A stretch of DNA of 64,000 nt from an uncultured Clostridium sp. (lineage in GTDB: Bacteria; Bacillota; Clostridia; Clostridiales; Clostridiaceae), in the NCBI GenBank assembly GCA_900547475.1, contig URGW01000009.1, forward strand, positions 24,224-88,223. The letters run 5' to 3'. Shown here one piece after another: positions 17,316 to 26,559 of the stretch (position 1 is its first letter; the number at the start of each line of letters is the position of its first letter). The position numbers and the translations under genes were made by a program. The notes under the pieces were generated by a model. The model was not told the DNA's origin, did no database searches, and worked only from the letters and a program-made list of their open reading frames with translations.

Positions 17316-18335
17316 ATGGGATTTTTCAGTAGTAATAAAGATATGGGAATAGATTTAGGAACAGCTAACACGCTTGTTTTCGTTAAAGGAAAAGGTATTG
17401 TGTTAAGTGAGCCTTCAGTTGTAGCAATAAATAGTAATACAAGAAAACCTCTAGCAGTTGGTCAAGAAGCAAAGCTTATGATAGGTAGAACACCAGGTAA
17501 CATAGTAGCAATAAGACCTCTTAAAGATGGAGTTATTGCAGATTTTGATGTTGCACAAACTATGCTTAAAAAATTAATAGAAAAGGTAACAAGTAAAAGT
17601 GCTTTTACAAGTCCAAGAATAATAGTATGTTATCCATCAGGAGTAACAGAAGTAGAAAGAAGAGCTATTGAAGAAGCAGCAAAATTTGCTGGAGCAAGAG
17701 ATGTTGTTTTAATGGAAGAGCCAATGGCAGCGGCTATTGGAGCTGGACTTCCAGTTGGTGAACCTACAGGAAGTATGATAGTTGATATCGGTGGAGGAAC
17801 TACTGAAGTAGCTATTATTTCATTAGGAGGAATAGTAACTAGTAAGTCATTAAGAGTTGCTGGAGATGAGTTAGACCAAGCGATAATAGCATATGTTAAA
17901 AAAGAGTTTAGCTTAATGATTGGTGAAAGAACTGCTGAACAAATAAAAATGGAATTAGGATCAGCATATAAGATAGATGATGAAAATGCTTCTATGGATA
18001 TCAAAGGAAGAGATATGATAACAGGTCTTCCAAAGATAGTTACAATAACAGAGGATCAAATAAGAGAAGCATTAAAAGAGCCAGTATATTCAATTATTGA
18101 ATCAATAAAAACTACATTAGAAAAGACTCCACCAGAATTATCAGCTGATATAATGGAAAAGGGAATAATGTTAGCTGGAGGCGGAGCTTTACTAAAAGGG
18201 CTAGATAAATTAATAAACCACGAAACAAACATGCCTGTTCATATTGCAGAGACACCATTAGATTGTGTTGTTTTAGGAGCAGGAAAAGCACTAGAGAATT
18301 TTGATGAATTAAGCAAGACTCAAAGAGGTCAATAA
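17316..18335 (+). CDS. mreB: rod shape-determining actin homologue MreB
   Basis: The 339-residue protein shows the actin-fold nucleotide motifs: MGIDLGTANTLVFVKGKG (phosphate 1), MIVDIGGGTTEVAIISLGG (phosphate 2) and IMLAGGGALLKGL (adenosine). It polymerises under the membrane and guides the elongation machinery made of MreC, MreD, PBP2 and RodA, all encoded in this window. RBS AAAGGGGA. Its stop overlaps the start of mreC by one base (TAATG), so translation is coupled. Confidence 0.97.
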   Translation: MGFFSSNKDMGIDLGTANTLVFVKGKGIVLSEPSVVAINSNTRKPLAVGQEAKLMIGRTPGNIVAIRPLKDGVIADFDVAQTMLKKLIEKVTSKSAFTSPRIIVCYPSGVTEVERRAIEEAAKFAGARDVVLMEEPMAAAIGAGLPVGEPTGSMIVDIGGGTTEVAIISLGGIVTSKSLRVAGDELDQAIIAYVKKEFSLMIGERTAEQIKMELGSAYKIDDENASMDIKGRDMITGLPKIVTITEDQIREALKEPVYSIIESIKTTLEKTPPELSADIMEKGIMLAGGGALLKGLDKLINHETNMPVHIAETPLDCVVLGAGKALENFDELSKTQRGQ

Positions 18336-19177
18336 TGAAACCTTTTAAAAATAAACTGGCAGTAACTATAGTGGTACTGTCAGTTGCCTTTTTAGGTATA
18401 ATTATTTTCAGTTTAAAAAGTAATTCAAGTATTATCTCTAGTGGTGTAGGTAGTGTTATTAGTCCATTACAAAAAATAATTTATAATGCAAATGATAAGC
18501 TAAAAGGATCTTTTGATTTTTTTATTAATTTTTCAAAGGTAAAGCAAGAAAATGAAGAACTTGCAGCAAAAAATGCAGAATTAGAAAATAAGCTAATTGA
18601 ATATAATAGAATGAAAGAAGAAAATACAACATTAAGAGAAATGTTTGATTATTCTCAAGCTAATCAAAATTATAATTATTTAGGATGCAATATAGTTGGG
18701 TATAGTGGAGGAAATATTTCTAATGGTTATATAATTGATAAGGGTATTAATGATGGAGTAAAAAAGGACATGATAGTTATAACTCCAGCAGGACTAGTTG
18801 GAAAAGTTACAAAGTCAGAAAGTAATTATTCCATAGTTCAAACTATATTAAATGAAAATATTGCAGTAGCTTCTATGGTAGAAAGTACTAGAGAGACAAC
18901 AGGGATATTACAAGGAATTACAGATAGTAAAAACAAAAATTTAACTATCTTATCTAATATTCCAATAGATTCCGAAATAAAGGAAGGAGATGTAATTTTA
19001 ACTTCTGGACTTGGAGGGATGTATCCACAAGAAATTAGAATTGGTGAGGTAGTTTCACTAGAAGTTGATAGTGTTGGAATTATGAAGAAAGCTATTGTTA
19101 AGCCATATGTAGATTTTAATAAGTTAGAGGGATTATTTGTTGTAGTTCCAAAAGAAGAAATTAATATTGGAGAGTAG
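18335..19177 (+). CDS. mreC: rod shape-determining protein MreC
   Basis: The 280-residue protein has an N-terminal membrane helix (about 9-27), a coiled coil (about 65-100, VKQENEELAAKNAELENKL) and a beta-rich extracellular domain (about 105-275, GYIIDKGINDGVKKDMIVITPAGLVGKV) as in all MreC proteins. It links MreB inside to PBP2 outside. It begins within the mreB stop codon and ends just before mreD. Confidence 0.96.
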   Translation: MKPFKNKLAVTIVVLSVAFLGIIIFSLKSNSSIISSGVGSVISPLQKIIYNANDKLKGSFDFFINFSKVKQENEELAAKNAELENKLIEYNRMKEENTTLREMFDYSQANQNYNYLGCNIVGYSGGNISNGYIIDKGINDGVKKDMIVITPAGLVGKVTKSESNYSIVQTILNENIAVASMVESTRETTGILQGITDSKNKNLTILSNIPIDSEIKEGDVILTSGLGGMYPQEIRIGEVVSLEVDSVGIMKKAIVKPYVDFNKLEGLFVVVPKEEINIGE

Positions 19178-19181
19178 AAGT

Positions 19182-19673
19182 ATGAAGAAATTATATTTAG
19201 TAATTTTATTAATATTTTTATTAATTATTGATAATACTTTATTGCCTTACTACTCAATACAAGGGTCATTCCCAAGTCTATTATTTACATTTGCCATGGC
19301 TTACTCAATCATTAGAGGTAAAGAAAAAGCTATTTTTATAGGAATAGTAAGTGGATTTTTACAAGATATATTTTTCTTTTCAGGTTTTGGAGTAAATTTA
19401 TTTTTAAATATGCTTTTATGCCTTTTATGTGCCAAAATAGGAGAAAGTATATTTAAGGAAAATAGATTAGTACCAATTTTGACAGCGTTAGGTATTTCGG
19501 TTTTAAAAGTTTTAGGGGTAGTGGTTATATTTAAATTATTTTCACAAACAATTGACATACAAGTAGCCTTAATTTCTTGTGTATTAAATGCGATTTGTAT
19601 GATGCTTTTCTATACTTTAATCTTAAAAACTTTAGATAAATATTTAGATAGGAATACATGGAGGTTTAAATGA
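19182..19673 (+). CDS. mreD: rod shape-determining membrane protein MreD
   Basis: About 163 residues, nearly all hydrophobic, with five or six membrane helices, starting MKKLYLVILLIFLLIIDNTLLP. This is the pattern of MreD, the membrane partner of MreC. ATG 19182 was chosen because GGAG (19170-19173) lies 8 bases before it, inside the end of mreC; a TTG at 19167 has no RBS. The stop overlaps the next start by four bases (ATGA). Confidence 0.93.
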   Translation: MKKLYLVILLIFLLIIDNTLLPYYSIQGSFPSLLFTFAMAYSIIRGKEKAIFIGIVSGFLQDIFFFSGFGVNLFLNMLLCLLCAKIGESIFKENRLVPILTALGISVLKVLGVVVIFKLFSQTIDIQVALISCVLNAICMMLFYTLILKTLDKYLDRNTWRFK

Positions 19674-22603
19674 TAGTTAATAAACCTAAAAAAAATAAGG
19701 AGAGCTCTAGATATTCTGTTTTGTATATAATTATGTTTATAATTATGGGAACTATTGTTGGTAAGTTGTTATATCTTCAAGTATACAAATACGATGATTA
19801 TAAAGAAAAGGCTGATGTAAGCTCTACTAAATTTATTTCAGAAGAAGCTCCAAGAGGAAATATATATGATAGTAATGGCAATGTTATAGCAACTAACAAG
19901 CAAACTTATACTTTAACTTATATGGAAACTGTGGACTCAACAAATTTATTTTTTAAAACTATGGATAAGGTTTTTCAGATATTAGAGGATAATGGAGAGG
20001 AGTTCCAGGATGATTTGGCCCTTAAGGTCGATGAAAATGGTGGAATATATTTCGATTTTAAAACAGATAACGAATCTAGTAGAAGAACACTTGAAGTAAG
20101 ATTTAAAAGAGATAGAGGATTAAATGAAGATATAGAAAATAAAAAATTTGGTAATAAAGAAGGGGATTATACTGATGAAGAGATAAATGAAGTTAATGAT
20201 GAACTTATGAAAATATCAGCAGAAGATACTTTTTATTATCTTGTTAAAAGTTATAATTTGTATAAACTGTTATTACCAGAAGACTATACTTCAGAAGAGG
20301 CTAATGAATTAGCTAAAAAATATAAAGATGCAACAGGTAAAGAAATATTAGATGATTTATTAAAAGAATATTCTATACAACAAATAAGAAGATATATAGT
20401 AGTAAAAGATGCTATAAAGATAGGAAGTTATAGTGGTTATTCAAATATAACAATAGCTAGTAATATAAATAGAGATACTGCTTTTGTCGTTTATCAACAA
20501 TTAAATGACTTGCCTGGAATAAATGTTAGTTTAAAACCTGTTAGATACTATACGTATGGAACTTTAGCTTCAGCTGTTGTAGGTTATGTATCATCAATAA
20601 GTAGCTCACAACAAGAAGTATATGAATTAAAGGGGTATGATACATCTACTGATTTAATTGGTGTATCAGGAATAGAATCAGCATTTGAAGAACAGTTAAA
20701 AGGAACAAAGGGTGGAACTACTGTAAAGGTAAATTCTCAAGGTAGAACAACAGAAGAGTTATTTAAGTTAGAATCTTATCCTGGCAATAATGTACATTTA
20801 ACAATAGATAAGGATGTTCAATATGCAGCTCAAGAGGGTTTAAAAGATCAGATATTAAAATTACAATCAGAAGGGTTAACAAGTGCAACAAGAGGAGCAG
20901 TTGTTGCAATAGAAGTTAATACTGGTAGAGTTATTGCTATGGCAAGCTATCCAGATTTTGATCCTAATGATTTTGCAATTCCAAGTGAATTAAGTACAGA
21001 GAAATATAACGAATATTTCAATCCAGATTTAGAGTCATTTGGTACACAACATATTCAAAGTAGTGGTGCTACAGGAACTTTAGATCAACTTTTCCCTGAT
21101 GAAAATGAAGATGGAGTTAGAGAAGATAAATATGATCTTTATCCAAGAGCAATGTTTAATTATGCTACTCAGGCATTTGTTCCACCCGGGTCTACATTTA
21201 AACCATTAACAGCTGTTGCAGCATTAACTGAAGGGGCTATAACAGAAGATTTTACAGTTAATGACGTAGGACTTTGGAGTAATGAATATACAGGAAATCA
21301 AGTACTTGAGAACTTTCAAAAGATAGGTAATGGAATTACTGATGTAAGAAAAGCGCTTCAAGTATCATCTAACTATTTCTTTTATGAGACAGCTATTAGA
21401 TTATATGAGAAAAATGGTGCTAATATAGATGCTCTTAACTCAATAGCTCGTTATGCATGGAAATTTGGGCTTGGTGTAGAAGGAAATAAAAATGCATCTA
21501 CAGGTATTCAAATATATGAAAACTTTGGGCAAACATATAACTTTGTATCATGGAGAAAAAGGCTTGCTTCAAATGCGAAATATTCAATAGTTCCAGCTCT
21601 TGAAGAAGGAGTATATTATGGATATTCATTTGTACCATTTGATATTAGTGATGTAAGTACTGATTCAGATGAATTAAAGGAGTTAAAAACTAGTTTAAAA
21701 AATAATATTAAAGAAACATTGCTTAAGGTTGGTACTGATGAGCAAATTACTAGTCAAGATGAATATGCTAAAAGCATACTTAGTACTATTAAGAAGATAA
21801 TGGAAGTATCTGATAAATATAAAGAAAATGTGGCTAAGTATGAGGCTGATAACAATAAAAAAGTAGATATTGATGCTCAGGCTAAAATAGTAGCAAATGC
21901 TATTGCTTACTTTACTGTAACAAATCAGACTTCAGAAATAACATCACCAATTAACTTAGTACAAGATGCTATAGGACAAAGTATGAATACATTTACTCCA
22001 TTACAAATGGCAAATTATGTTGCTACATTAGCAAATGGAGGAACTAGATATAAGGTTTCTATAGTTGATAAGGTAACATCACCTACAGGTGAAGTTATTC
22101 AAGAGTTTATTCCTGAGGTTGTAGAAAGTAATCCAATTGATCCAGAGATATTACAAATTGTTAAGGAAGGTATGAGAAGAGTTAATACTTCACCTTCTAA
22201 TGGAACAGCATATGAGTTATTTGGTAATTTCCCTATTGAAGTTGTGGGTAAAACAGGAACTGCTGACTTTGGAACTTCAGAACAATATGAATTTCAAGGA
22301 AGAAAAGCATATGCAAACTATATAAGTTTTGCACCGATGGATAATCCACAAATAGCTATATTCTCAACTATATATGATGGTAATAGAGGGGGAAATAGTG
22401 CTTATGTTCATAAAGGAATATATGAAGCTTTCTTTAAAGATGAATTATTAACTATTAACCCTAATTATGCATCGACTTCAGAAACATTCCAAAAGTATGT
22501 TGTAGAAGCACCGGCTGATAATAATCAAGAGGCTGAGGAAGAAAGTCAACAACAGGAAGCTGAAGGAGAAGTTCAAGAAGAACAAACTCAAGAAACTGAA
22601 TAA
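19670..22603 (+). CDS. penicillin-binding protein 2, elongation transpeptidase
   Basis: This class B PBP has an N-terminal membrane helix (about 18-40), a dimerisation domain (ISEEAPRGNIYDSNGNVIA) and a transpeptidase domain with Ser508 in STFK, Ser566 in SSN and KTG at 861-863. It cross-links peptidoglycan during elongation with RodA and MreBCD. At 977 residues it is much longer than the about 600-700 usual for the family. The extra length is a charged insert near residues 85-250, inserts between the active-site motifs (for example about 660-750), and a Glu/Gln-rich tail. It overlaps mreD by four bases. Confidence 0.94.
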   Translation: MIVNKPKKNKESSRYSVLYIIMFIIMGTIVGKLLYLQVYKYDDYKEKADVSSTKFISEEAPRGNIYDSNGNVIATNKQTYTLTYMETVDSTNLFFKTMDKVFQILEDNGEEFQDDLALKVDENGGIYFDFKTDNESSRRTLEVRFKRDRGLNEDIENKKFGNKEGDYTDEEINEVNDELMKISAEDTFYYLVKSYNLYKLLLPEDYTSEEANELAKKYKDATGKEILDDLLKEYSIQQIRRYIVVKDAIKIGSYSGYSNITIASNINRDTAFVVYQQLNDLPGINVSLKPVRYYTYGTLASAVVGYVSSISSSQQEVYELKGYDTSTDLIGVSGIESAFEEQLKGTKGGTTVKVNSQGRTTEELFKLESYPGNNVHLTIDKDVQYAAQEGLKDQILKLQSEGLTSATRGAVVAIEVNTGRVIAMASYPDFDPNDFAIPSELSTEKYNEYFNPDLESFGTQHIQSSGATGTLDQLFPDENEDGVREDKYDLYPRAMFNYATQAFVPPGSTFKPLTAVAALTEGAITEDFTVNDVGLWSNEYTGNQVLENFQKIGNGITDVRKALQVSSNYFFYETAIRLYEKNGANIDALNSIARYAWKFGLGVEGNKNASTGIQIYENFGQTYNFVSWRKRLASNAKYSIVPALEEGVYYGYSFVPFDISDVSTDSDELKELKTSLKNNIKETLLKVGTDEQITSQDEYAKSILSTIKKIMEVSDKYKENVAKYEADNNKKVDIDAQAKIVANAIAYFTVTNQTSEITSPINLVQDAIGQSMNTFTPLQMANYVATLANGGTRYKVSIVDKVTSPTGEVIQEFIPEVVESNPIDPEILQIVKEGMRRVNTSPSNGTAYELFGNFPIEVVGKTGTADFGTSEQYEFQGRKAYANYISFAPMDNPQIAIFSTIYDGNRGGNSAYVHKGIYEAFFKDELLTINPNYASTSETFQKYVVEAPADNNQEAEEESQQQEAEGEVQEEQTQETE

Positions 22604-22608
22604 ATACA

Positions 22609-22651
22609 ATTAAAATAAGAGAAGTAATTATTAAACTTCTCTTATTTTAAT
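22609..22651 (+). terminator. 17-bp perfect hairpin after pbp2
   Basis: Arms 22609-22625 and 22635-22651 are perfectly complementary around a 9-base loop. The right arm itself is T-rich but no clean T-run follows. The stretch 22652-22847 before minC is AT-rich and may hold the minC promoter, though I could not fix one with confidence. Confidence 0.65.
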
Positions 22652-22847
22652 ACTAAAATTTAAATAATTTATAAAGATATTATTTACTTAAAAGTATTGT
22701 TAAATTATAATTAATAATGCGTATATTGGAAAAATAGGTTATAATTTGTAGAAGGGTTATAATACTTTTAAGCACATTGTGTTTTTAATTGTAGTTATAT
22801 GATATAATTAAAAGTAAATTGAGTTTTTAATTGGTGGAGGATGGCCA

Positions 22848-23495
22848 ATGAAGGATGAAAGAATACAAATAAAAGGCGATAAAGATGGCGTAAATATTAT
22901 AATAGACATGGAGAAATTTGTAAGTTTTGATGATATGTTAGAGGTGTTAGTATCTAGTTTATCAAAAAATAAGGGATTTTACAAAAATTCAATACTAAGA
23001 ATAACAGCTAATCTTAAACATATTGAGGACTCTGAAATAATTAGGTTGAAGGAAGAATTATTTAAAAAGATAGATATAAAAGATTGTATTTTTGATGATA
23101 TTAATAAAGTTAAAGAAAATAATTCAGTTAAATTTTTTAATGGAATTAATGAAGGAAAAACTAAATTTATCAAGAAAACAATAAGGGGTGGACAGTCTGT
23201 TGATTACCCTGGTAATATTATTATAATAGGAGATATTAATAGTGGAGCGGAAGTTTCTGCTGGAGGGAATATTATAGTTCTTGGAAGCATTAAAGGGCAT
23301 GTAAGAGCTGGTATTGGAGGAAATAAAAAATCTATAATAGCTGCATTTTTTATGCAACCTGAATTAATGCAGATTTCAGATGTATTAACTATATCGCCAG
23401 ACGATGGATTAAAGCCATCTTATCCAGAGGTTGCAAAAATAAAGGATGGTTATATAGTAGTAGAACCGTATTTGCCAAATAAATATATTTACTAA
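22848..23495 (+). CDS. minC: septum site-determining protein MinC
   Basis: The 215-residue protein has a weakly conserved N-terminal domain (about 1-95) and the clear MinC C-terminal beta-helix (about 105-210) with TIRGGQSVDYPGNIIIIGDINSGAEVSAGGNIIVLGSIKGHVRAG. It blocks FtsZ assembly away from mid-cell when recruited by MinD. RBS GGTGGAGG. It is the first gene of minCDE, with minD 15 bases later. Confidence 0.95.
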   Translation: MKDERIQIKGDKDGVNIIIDMEKFVSFDDMLEVLVSSLSKNKGFYKNSILRITANLKHIEDSEIIRLKEELFKKIDIKDCIFDDINKVKENNSVKFFNGINEGKTKFIKKTIRGGQSVDYPGNIIIIGDINSGAEVSAGGNIIVLGSIKGHVRAGIGGNKKSIIAAFFMQPELMQISDVLTISPDDGLKPSYPEVAKIKDGYIVVEPYLPNKYIY

Positions 23496-23510
23496 AGTGG
23501 AGGGATTTAA

Positions 23511-24308
23511 ATGGGAATTTCGATCGTTGTTACATCAGGAAAGGGTGGAGTTGGAAAGACTACAACAACTGCAAATTTAGGAACTGCATTAGCAGCATTA
23601 GGAAAAAAAGTTGTCGTAGTTGATGGTGATACTGGATTAAGAAATCTTGATGTGCTAATGGGATTAGAAAATAGAATAGTTTACACTATAATAGATGTAA
23701 TTGAAAATAGATGTAGATTAAAACAAGCATTGATAAAAGATAAGAGATATACTAATCTTTGTTTATTACCAACAGCTCAAACAAAGGACAAAGATGATAT
23801 AAGAGCTCAAGATATGTTTGACTTAGTTAATAAGCTTAAAGAGGAATTTGATTATGTATTAATTGATTCACCAGCTGGAATTGAGCAAGGATTTGAAAAT
23901 TCTGTTGTTGGTGCAGATAAAGCTATAGTAGTAGTTAATCCGGAAATCACTTCAGTTAGAGATGCTGATAGAGTAATAGGAAAATTAGATGCAAAAGGAT
24001 TAGAAGATCATTCTGTTATAGTTAATAGATTAAATTATGAAATGACAAAAAGAGGAGATATGCTTGACGTTTCAGATATTATAGAAACTTTATCTGTTAA
24101 GTTATTAGGTGTTGTACCTGATGATAGAAGTATAACTGTTTCAACTAATAAAGGAGAACCTATAGTTTTAGATGAGAAAGCTCTTTCAGGTCAAGCGTTT
24201 AGAAATATAGCTAAAAGAATTACAGGTGAAGAAGTTCCTTTATTGAAGTTAGGAACAGAATCTACAGGATTTTTTTCAGCTATAAAAAGAATTTTTAAAA
24301 AAAGCTAG
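23511..24308 (+). CDS. minD: septum site-determining ATPase MinD
   Basis: The 265-residue ParA-type ATPase has the deviant Walker A GKGGVGKTTTTANLG (10-24), switch motifs VVDGDTGLRNLD and DYVLIDSPAGIE, and a C-terminal amphipathic helix (TGFFSAIKRIFKKS) that anchors it to the membrane when ATP is bound. It carries MinC to the membrane and is displaced by MinE. RBS GGAGG. Confidence 0.97.
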   Translation: MGISIVVTSGKGGVGKTTTTANLGTALAALGKKVVVVDGDTGLRNLDVLMGLENRIVYTIIDVIENRCRLKQALIKDKRYTNLCLLPTAQTKDKDDIRAQDMFDLVNKLKEEFDYVLIDSPAGIEQGFENSVVGADKAIVVVNPEITSVRDADRVIGKLDAKGLEDHSVIVNRLNYEMTKRGDMLDVSDIIETLSVKLLGVVPDDRSITVSTNKGEPIVLDEKALSGQAFRNIAKRITGEEVPLLKLGTESTGFFSAIKRIFKKS

Positions 24309-24323
24309 GGGGATAAAGGCTAT

Positions 24324-24593
24324 ATGGATTTATTAAGGGTATTTTCTAATAAAACTACACCAAAAGAAGTGGCTAAAGATAGATTAAAGTTAATACTTAT
24401 TCATGATAGAGGTGATTTATCTCCTGAAACTTTAGATAAGATAAGAAAAGAAATATTGGAAGTTATTTCTAAATATATAGAGATCGATGCTAATGATGTA
24501 GAGATATCGTTAAATAGAAGTGATGATATTCAAGGGGAAGCTTCGCCAGCACTAATTGCAAATATTCCAATAAAGAATATAAGAAATAGATAG
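24324..24593 (+). CDS. minE: cell division topological specificity factor MinE
   Basis: The 89-residue protein has an N-terminal helix (MDLLRVFSNKTTPKEVAKDRLKLILIHDRGDLSPE) that contacts MinD and the membrane, and a dimerisation part ending in IANIPIKNIRNR. It stimulates MinD ATPase and drives pole-to-pole oscillation. Having MinE rather than only DivIVA is the clostridial pattern. It lies 15 bases after minD and is followed by a terminator. Confidence 0.95.
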   Translation: MDLLRVFSNKTTPKEVAKDRLKLILIHDRGDLSPETLDKIRKEILEVISKYIEIDANDVEISLNRSDDIQGEASPALIANIPIKNIRNR

Positions 24594-24596
24594 TAT

Positions 24597-24630
24597 AAAG
24601 GGACTGTTAAAGATAATAGCAGTCTCTTTT
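24597..24630 (+). terminator. terminator of the minCDE unit
   Basis: AAAGGGACTG (24597-24606) pairs with CAGTCTCTTT (24620-24629) with one G-U pair. The downstream 24631-24868 is AT-rich, with a TATAAT at 24833-24838 as a possible -10 for rodA but no clear -35. Confidence 0.75.
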
Positions 24631-24868
24631 AAATTAGAATAACATTTTAAAAATTTTATATAAATAAAATAGACATGTAGCAAATTATATTGTTTAAACA
24701 AATTTATACTGAATTTGAGTATCTTGAAATATATATAATGAAGTAGTATATGAAGAATTATTAATTCTTAAAAGTTTATGAATTTTATATGTAGTAATAT
24801 AATTATTTATGGAGAAAAATCGGGAAATAGGATATAATAAGTAAGTATAAATTCAAGGAGGTAAAAAT

Positions 24869-26005
24869 ATGATACCTTTATCAAAGTTTAAACTGAATTT
24901 AAAAAATTTAAAAAAAGTAGATATATGGATGTTTATATCTATAGTATTGATAACGATGTTCGGTATAGTTAATATATATCTTGCTAAAAAAGCGTCTACT
25001 GGTGGAATGTTATTTCCATTAAAACAATCATTATTTTTTGTGGGAGCAATAATATTATTATATTTTGTATTGGCAATAGATTATTCAATAATTAAAGCAT
25101 TTACGCCAATATTTTATTGGACATCAATTGCATTGCTAGTTTTAGTTTTTATAATAGGTTCAAGAATTAATGGGGCTCAAGGATGGATAAGATTAGGGGT
25201 ATTATCATTTCAGCCAGCTGAATTAGCAAAGATCGCAACTGTTATGATGCTAGGTAAGAAGTTAGAAGATATGGATGGAGAAATAAACAATTTAAAAAAC
25301 TTCTTTGTACTAGCTTTTTATGCAATAATACCAGCAGGACTTATAGTAATCCAACCAGATATGGGAATGACAATGGTATTATTCTTTATGGTTTTAGGTG
25401 TTTTCTTTATAGGTGGATTAGATAAAAGAATAATTTTAGGTGGATTAGGTGCATTAATAGTAGGTATTGTATTAGTGTGGAACTCAGGTTTAATAAAAGA
25501 TTATCAAAAGAGAAGAATAACGTCATTCAGTAATCCTGAAACGGATACATCAGGATCAGGATATCATTTAAGGCAGTCTCTTATAGCCATTGGTTCAGGA
25601 GGATTCTTTGGAACTCTTGATTCATTAGCTAATGATGGGACAGGGGGATATGCATCACAATATGTTCCAGAAATACAAACAGACTTTATCTTTAGTCAAA
25701 TATGTCAACAGTGGGGTACTTTTGGAGCAATTTGCTTACTATCATTATATGGATTACTTATATCAAGAATGATTAATATAGCACGGACAGCAAAGGACTT
25801 ATTTGGAACTATACTAACAACAGGTATGATTGCATATTTCTTATTTGCAATATGGCAAAATATTGGAATGACTATAGGATTAATGCCTATCACAGGTATA
25901 ACATTGCCATTAGTTAGTTATGGTGGAAGTTCTTTAGCAACAACTATTCTTTCCTTAGGATTAGTTCTTAATATAGGAATGAGACGAAAAAAATTAAATT
26001 TTTAA
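24869..26005 (+). CDS. rodA: SEDS-family peptidoglycan polymerase RodA
   Basis: The 378-residue protein has about ten membrane helices and the SEDS motifs: GAQGWIRLGVLSFQPAELAK, PDMGMTMVLFF (with the catalytic Asp), and the C-terminal GITLPLVSYGGSS. It polymerises glycan strands with PBP2 in elongation. It could be another SEDS member (FtsW/SpoVE), but its place beside the mre and min genes favours RodA. RBS AAGGAGGT. Confidence 0.93.
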   Translation: MIPLSKFKLNLKNLKKVDIWMFISIVLITMFGIVNIYLAKKASTGGMLFPLKQSLFFVGAIILLYFVLAIDYSIIKAFTPIFYWTSIALLVLVFIIGSRINGAQGWIRLGVLSFQPAELAKIATVMMLGKKLEDMDGEINNLKNFFVLAFYAIIPAGLIVIQPDMGMTMVLFFMVLGVFFIGGLDKRIILGGLGALIVGIVLVWNSGLIKDYQKRRITSFSNPETDTSGSGYHLRQSLIAIGSGGFFGTLDSLANDGTGGYASQYVPEIQTDFIFSQICQQWGTFGAICLLSLYGLLISRMINIARTAKDLFGTILTTGMIAYFLFAIWQNIGMTIGLMPITGITLPLVSYGGSSLATTILSLGLVLNIGMRRKKLNF

Positions 26006-26014
26006 ATGAGTTAA

Positions 26015-26057
26015 ATATGCAATATATTGTAGATACAATATATTGCATATTTTTTTG
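26015..26057 (+). terminator. terminator after rodA
   Basis: A perfect 16-bp stem (26015-26030 with 26035-26050), 4-base loop, then seven T. Confidence 0.92.
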
Positions 26058-26101
26058 CTTATAAAAATATAATCTAATAAGCAATTTTTCAGGAGGAAAG
26101 A

Positions 26102-26494
26102 ATGAGTAGTTATAATTATCAATACAAAAGATACTATCAAGAATTACAAAATAAGAATTTGGGAAAAAACACATCGCCAGTTTATAGAAGAAATACATTT
26201 GATGACGTTTATGGAGGTGGAATTAAAAAGAGAGAGAATAAAGATTTTTTTTCAAGTATGGTTAATGTTTTTATTTATCAATTAGTTGTTGTTATATTTA
26301 TGTTTATGGCAGCTTTTTATTTTAAATATTCCCCAAATGAACAGGATTCTTATAAAAATGTAAAGGCAGTAATTAATGATACAAGCTATAGTATCAACAA
26401 TGAAGATATTGAATCCATTGACATTTCAGAAATATTAAATAAGTTAAATAATTACATAAAGACAAGTTTAAATGGAGGAGAAGCTGATTTTTAA
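26102..26494 (+). CDS. single-pass membrane protein in the spoIVFA position
   Basis: This 130-residue protein has a hydrophilic, Tyr/Lys/Asn-rich N-terminus (about 1-55), one membrane helix (about 58-76, VFIYQLVVVIFMFMAAFYF) and a short outer tail. It lies directly before the SpoIVFB-like gene, where SpoIVFA is found in many spore formers, and its shape fits the N-terminal membrane half of SpoIVFA. The LytM/M23 domain usually seen at the C-terminus is missing. Homology to SpoIVFA is inferred from position only. RBS AGGAGG. Confidence 0.6.
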   Translation: MSSYNYQYKRYYQELQNKNLGKNTSPVYRRNTFDDVYGGGIKKRENKDFFSSMVNVFIYQLVVVIFMFMAAFYFKYSPNEQDSYKNVKAVINDTSYSINNEDIESIDISEILNKLNNYIKTSLNGGEADF

Positions 26495-26559
26495 AAATGA
26501 AAAATCCTAATAGGAAGGTGGTTATTAATAGAGTGTAAGCCTATAAAGGAGAGCTATAA

